DNA of 64,000 nucleotides from Anadara kagoshimensis. Taxonomy: Eukaryota; Mollusca; Bivalvia; Arcoida; Arcidae. Below, one piece after another: positions 59,819-64,000 of this stretch. How positions within the stretch are numbered: position 1 is the first letter of the stretch; every line of letters starts with the position of its first letter. The position numbers and the translations under genes are program-made. The stretch is taken from assembly GCA_021292105.1 (NCBI GenBank), contig CM037857.1, forward strand, positions 40,338,916 to 40,402,915. The letters run 5' to 3'. The notes beneath the pieces were generated by a model that saw only the letters and a program-made list of their open reading frames with translations, ran no database searches and was not told the DNA's origin.

Positions 59819-62104
59819 CTTGAAAAAAAATCAACATCAAAATGACGTAAGTTACTAGATTTTATAGTTATTTTATAGTAAGGTTCCGATCTATATTCAT
59901 TATTTTATGACAAAAAGGTTTTGTTGTCAGCTAAAACTAAAAGATATTCCTTTGTTTTAGAATTGTCGTTGTTGTTTTAATGCATCCAAATCATGTTTTT
60001 AAATGCATTCCTATAAATGGCATTTTATAAGGAATATTTAACTTACCATAGAACTGCTTTGTGGAACGCGAATTCACACAACACTGACTACCGTTATCCG
60101 ATTGTTCAATCATTTTGTCATTTATATCAATATCCGGTTTGCTAAACCGTCTTTTTATGGCAGGTCCTACATAAAAAGAAAAATAGGATTAGTTCTCAAC
60201 AGTGCAGAAGACAACAAGCTGGCACAGTTACAACAACATTGTATGTAGAAAACACGTAAATAATAAAAAAGTAGTTGTGTATACCGATTCCAGTAAAGAA
60301 ATTAGTAGTGCTTGGACCAAAATTGTGAAAATAATTTTCCAAGGGGGTTTTAAAATATCCAAAAGACCAAAATATATTTCATTGAATTTAGCGAAAGGAA
60401 ATACCTTGCAGCAGAAAGTGTACCATAGGTTTTGAGGATTTTATATTCAATTTTTTATTAATACAAAACAGCATATATGTCAAGTGTTGTGGGAAAAATA
60501 TTTTTGGAGTGTCCGACCATCCCAGCTTTTTACAGTCTGTGGTCCATAAAGACACATTTTAAAGGTAAATAATTTCTTATTGATAGTTAGTTACTTATAT
60601 ATTTTTAGACACCTTACCTTCTTTATTTTCTCTCTGTCTTCGAAGTTGAGTTGTAGCATTTTCAGGGTCGCTTGCTTTTCTAAAAATATTAAAATAAACA
60701 TTGCAATTTGTATACATATATTTTCTAAACTTGAAACAGTCATAAAGATGTACTGTAAACCCACTTTTATTCGTAGATCTGAAGTTTCGCGATTCTCTTA
60801 CGAAAACGATTCCACAACTATTAATTTTTGCGATATAGACTTTAGCTGAATATTTCGCAAAAATCAAACACCTTTCGGAAACAAATTCGCGACGATTAAC
60901 TTTTGCAATTATTTTGTCCTCACGAAACACGCGAAAGTTAATAGCAAGCGAATAGAAGTTGGATTACAGTATTGGATTTAGTTTTGTGTTCTTAACGCTT
61001 ATAATAAAATATGAATATTGAAAATGAAACGTGACAGATTGATTAAAGATAGGCGTTGTTTAACTACATACTTAATTTGTCAGTTTTTTAAGTATTTTAT
61101 TTGATATGTACATGGGCTGCTATGTTTGTTGCCGATTACAAGCATCTCGTGGGCAGAATTTCTGAAGTCCAAAATTTTCTAAGTATTTATTGTTTTATCT
61201 ACCACAATACAAGTACACATGTGTAATACATTATATATTATTACATGGTACTGATACATTGCTTTTAATTTGTTTTTTGGCCTTTTAGGTGAAGATTACA
61301 TCGACAACATTAACATTTGCTGTGTCAAGAGAAACCTAATGAAAGGTGTGGGATTTGTAAGGTAAACTTATCCCTTTCCTATTCAATTTTCAAAGTACAC
61401 TATAAACGTAATACTTGAATGCAACGTGATACTGACGTGCCCACTAGCTATGTTTTCTAACATTATGCTTATGCTGAACAATATTGAAAGGGTGAATCAA
61501 GTCAGTGTAGATTTTGCGCAAAGCCCAAAAGTTCTCAGCTTGGCAATATCGCAAACCAACATCTAACAATACAAATGAGCAGGTACTGAGTAAAGGCTAA
61601 TTGGCCTTTTTGTGCGCGCTACTTTTGAATTTTCCGCTTCCAGTCCTATCAAAAATTAATTCTGCTACCACAACTTCATACATCAACAAGTCATATTTTC
61701 CGAGGGCAAAGCCCGAGACTGTGCCTTATGACTGTGCTCATCCAATCGATCGTCAGTATTAATGAATGGGGAAAAATAAAATGTAATATTCATTTACGAC
61801 TTAAGTCAAATGTTGCCACTTGAAAGTAAATTAATATTTGTGAAATGGAGAATATTCGAAAAACAACATTATTTCTTGTAGAAAATACTTACATCTTCAC
61901 TCCTCTACCGTCTCTAAAGGCTTTTGCAAATGGATTACTGAGGATTTTCAATTTAGTGATTCTGTCGTTCTGGTAGGCTGTCACAGCTATAAAAGCAGTT
62001 TCTGGGAAAGAGAACACGTATTGCATCTCTATGTCCTTCCTGTTGTCCCTGAATTTGATGAGTGTTATCTTTGGGATGTATTTGTGCATGGAATACAAAA
62101 CAAT
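59610..62104 (-). CDS. Divergent T-box transcription factor, 3' part (four exons)
   Basis: DNA-binding nuclear regulator. Exons in transcript order: 62104-61893, 60679-60618, 60166-60047, 59818-59610. Phases (0-2, 2-1, 1-1, 1-stop) agree and all donors are gtaag-type. The first exon is the C-terminal half of a T-box: [28 protein letters not shown], then [15 protein letters not shown], containing the hallmark TAYQN and NPFAKAF motifs. A basic linker follows ([21 protein letters not shown], a possible nuclear signal), then a short tail rich in F, Y, P and W with no stop until SNDSSD. Total visible: 200 residues. The insert [11 protein letters not shown] is unlike Brachyury, Tbx2/3 or Tbx4/5, so I assign no subfamily. 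The N-terminal T-box exons must lie upstream, probably beyond 64000. Confidence 0.88.
60047..60166 (-). CDS. T-box gene exon: linker with basic cluster
   Basis: 40 codons, phase 1 to 1, acceptor tttatgtag, donor gtaagt. It encodes [19 protein letters not shown] then [20 protein letters not shown]. The KRRFSK cluster could be a nuclear localisation signal. Confidence 0.78.
60618..60679 (-). CDS. T-box gene exon: basic linker
   Basis: 62 bases, phase 2 to 1, acceptor atttttag, donor gtaagg. It encodes [18 protein letters not shown]. It is recognised only because phase and splice sites join the flanking exons. Confidence 0.75.
60749..60972. mobile_element. MITE with ACTGTAAACCCACTTTTATTCG-type ends
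   Basis: The left TACTGTAAACCCACTTTTAT and right CGAATAGAAGTTGG plus ATTACAGTA are inverted with TA outside. The interior (ATTCTCTTACGAAAACGATT, TAGCTGAATATTTCGC) also matches a degraded copy at about 41310-41460. It lies in a T-box intron. Confidence 0.75.
61289..61345 (+). pseudogene. Possible fragment of a WWE-end exon (PARP-like)
   Basis: 57 open bases between a plausible acceptor (ttttag) and donor (gtgtgg), phase 1 to 1. It encodes [19 protein letters not shown]. The end resembles the WWE end of exon 18 (VEVIRRDLMK), with the bases cctaatgaaag|gt identical. It lies antisense in a T-box intron. Chance similarity is possible because the stretch is short. Confidence 0.25.
61893..62104 (-). 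CDS. T-box gene exon: C-terminal half of the T-box
   Basis: 70 codons plus two bases, acceptor ctttacag, donor gtaagt. It reads [18 protein letters not shown] through [14 protein letters not shown] to FRDGRGVKI. The first codon is ATT in phase 0, the usual T-box intron position before the ILNSMHKY motif. Confidence 0.93.
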
Positions 62105-64000
62105 CTGTAAAGAAAAAAATAAATTGAAAGTCCTTTAGTATATAGACTTTATATTCCTTTTACTTATTTGCATAAACAATATCTATAGATAAATATCTTA
62201 CTATATATAAGTTATTATTGAAAACGTTTATGATTTATAAATCAGTTTAATAGGAATGAAGCTATTTTTATCTTGCTCATTTATTTAAATCTTTAATAGG
62301 AATGTTAAAACTAAGATGTAAGGATGATTAATTGTTTTGAGAGCTATCTATTCAATCTTAATGAGGTCCAAAAAGAGATATTATTTAAGATTAACATCAA
62401 GTAATTTGAAAATTTATAATCAGTGGTTTCAATATGAGATAGCCCTGTTTTTCTCTTCGTATGTATCTTATTTCATACTTTCGGTTGCATTAATTCTTGC
62501 CAAGTGCGTATTTTAGGTACAAATTGCTTTTTCTATTTTCTTTTTATTTGTTGTATCGCTTTTATGTAACATTGGCTATTGTCAAGTACAAATCTTCAGC
62601 TACAAATATCTTTATTCCATTTTTAGTATTTTTCTCTTTATATTAAAATCAAGTCCATAATATTACGAGCTGTTGAACAATCAATGTATAATTCTATACA
62701 ATATCCAATACATCCGAAGTCATGTCACCTCCAGCACGTTACAATGTCACAATTTTACCGTTGGTTTGCCCCTTAATTGACCCATTGAAGGCTTGGTCCA
62801 AATCATAGTTGAGTTTACTAAAAATTCGACACAGACTTTTCAATAGCGTCCTCGCAGCAACAAACGTTTAGGCCTGACTTTAAATATTGATACAGGTGCA
62901 ATAGAACCCAAGAAGTATTTGCTCCGTATATCCAAAAAGACCTTTCTGTAAATAAACCGTAAAGCAAATGAAGAATAAATTATTTTTGTGAGTAAGGTAT
63001 ACCAATAACCAAATTTACCAAGAACACTATTTAACAATAAAAGTTACAATTTTAGAAACAAACAAATACTAGTAGTTAAAAAGTAAATAATAAAATTACG
63101 AAACGATAAATAATCTCTAATAGAGGATGCCTCAAAATATGCCTTTAAATAATAATTGTACATTGATATACATAATGTTATGAACATCAAAAGAGAACAT
63201 GTCAACAGTGTTCTAAACATTATATTCAGCATATTTCTTCAGTTCCTTCGAATTTCCATGCACTTTGATTACACTAGTCCAATTGTATGATGTATTCTAA
63301 ATTACCTTCTTTGTGCTTATTACTTACACAAGACGTTCCCCAGAGTTGTAAACAAAGGTACAACACATTCTCTTTTCACGAAGTAGACGATATCTCTTGA
63401 AAAAGCCGACTTTAATTCGCACACTTCCGACAAGCTGTATTTTAGAGAATAGTTAACACAAAACGTACCAGGGGTTCAGATCATGCGAATATGTGCAAGA
63501 TGCTTTTGTGTCGAAATGTGCTGAAAAATATGGGCTATCAAGACATAATAACAAAACCACGATTATTCTTCTTAATTATTCCATTGAAACCAAATTTTGC
63601 AGCACTTTCCTGATTAAATGTCGCGTATTTTGCTTTATTTGCCAGTTTTCAAAGTTTTTCAATGTAAGTATGATTTAGACTTGAAATTGTAGGTCCGTTT
63701 TTTTATTGTCAACACAGTGCAATTTCTTCTAACAGCTTGGATGATTGATTGTTTAATTGCATTGACATGAAGAATAAACAATAAATGTTAAATTATATTT
63801 ATTGTTATAGTCTGATGACCATCATCACAATATTGTTAATTGATAATTTTAACTTTTCTATATCATTAATTACTCTTTGACTTTTCATACTTCCACTTTC
63901 TTTCATACCCGGTTACACACGTGACCATTATAGCTAGCTAAACAGGAGGTGATTACCCTTCCGGTTCTTTTCTAGTCGAAGTTTACATGTATTACCTTAT
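62105..64000. other. T-box intron or upstream sequence, no exon recognised
   Basis: The exon that should precede 62104 (T-box strands with the HPDSPxxGxxW motif) was not found on the minus strand up to 64000. The right edge carries a partial conserved dispersed repeat (CCCTTCCGGTTCTTTTCTAG at about 63957). Confidence 0.5.

Noticed and set aside
60202-60435. 77-codon plus-strand ORF between T-box exons
   Set aside because: Lies in a T-box intron, on the opposite strand, with no domain or splice partner.
63363-63475. Minus-strand exon between acceptor aaaatacag and donor gtaagt, as an upstream T-box exon
   Set aside because: Open in two frames but neither resembles the T-box strands expected before SMHKY; kept only as an unassigned possibility.

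Overview
The window is eukaryotic, AT-rich and intron-rich. The gene content (a macroPARP of the PARP14 type and a divergent T-box gene) and the repeat families (tRNA-headed SINEs, GCTCACCTGAG / GGCCCATGGGCC elements, long minisatellites) suggest a bivalve or closely related mollusc. The species cannot be named from the sequence alone.

Region 1 (1-46019, + strand) is one large PARP14-like mono-ADP-ribosyltransferase gene, cut off at its 5' end by the window edge. I reconstruct 21 exons by reading frame, splice signals and intron phase. All phases are mutually compatible and give 2127 residues in the window plus a stop codon. Order of modules: the tail of an RRM; a P/Y/A-rich exon with an 11-residue repeat; four further RRM-like units spread over symmetric phase-1 exons; a 586-residue exon of KH-like modules; three macro domains; a further KH-like segment; a WWE domain; and a PARP catalytic domain with an H-Y-I triad, which implies mono-ADP-ribosylation. 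This is the human PARP14 architecture with a larger RRM array. The last exon also carries an extra loop of about 20 residues.

The introns are packed with repeats. They include a PIF/Harbinger-like element whose empty target site is preserved in a neighbouring duplicate. A 4.7 kb Helentron/HINE-like composite sits inside a 74-bp satellite. There is a 192-bp satellite, a set of TIR elements with 5-6 bp target duplications (one carrying a zinc-finger ORF), and an antisense SINE family. One SINE duplicated the splice donor of exon 19. Two decayed copies of exon 11 lie just upstream of the intact one.

Region 2 (46020-59609) is the convergent intergenic interval. It holds a 62-bp minisatellite, a TIR element, a SINE, several copies of a conserved CTTCCGGAGCACC-type repeat, two related MITEs, local duplications and a hairpin. 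I see no convincing protein gene in it.

Region 3 (59610-62104, - strand) is the 3' end of a divergent T-box transcription factor gene, in four phase-compatible exons: the C-terminal half of the T-box, a basic linker and a short aromatic tail. Its 5' exons are not recognisable up to 64000 and probably lie beyond the window. The two genes are tail to tail, and nothing in the sequence links them functionally.
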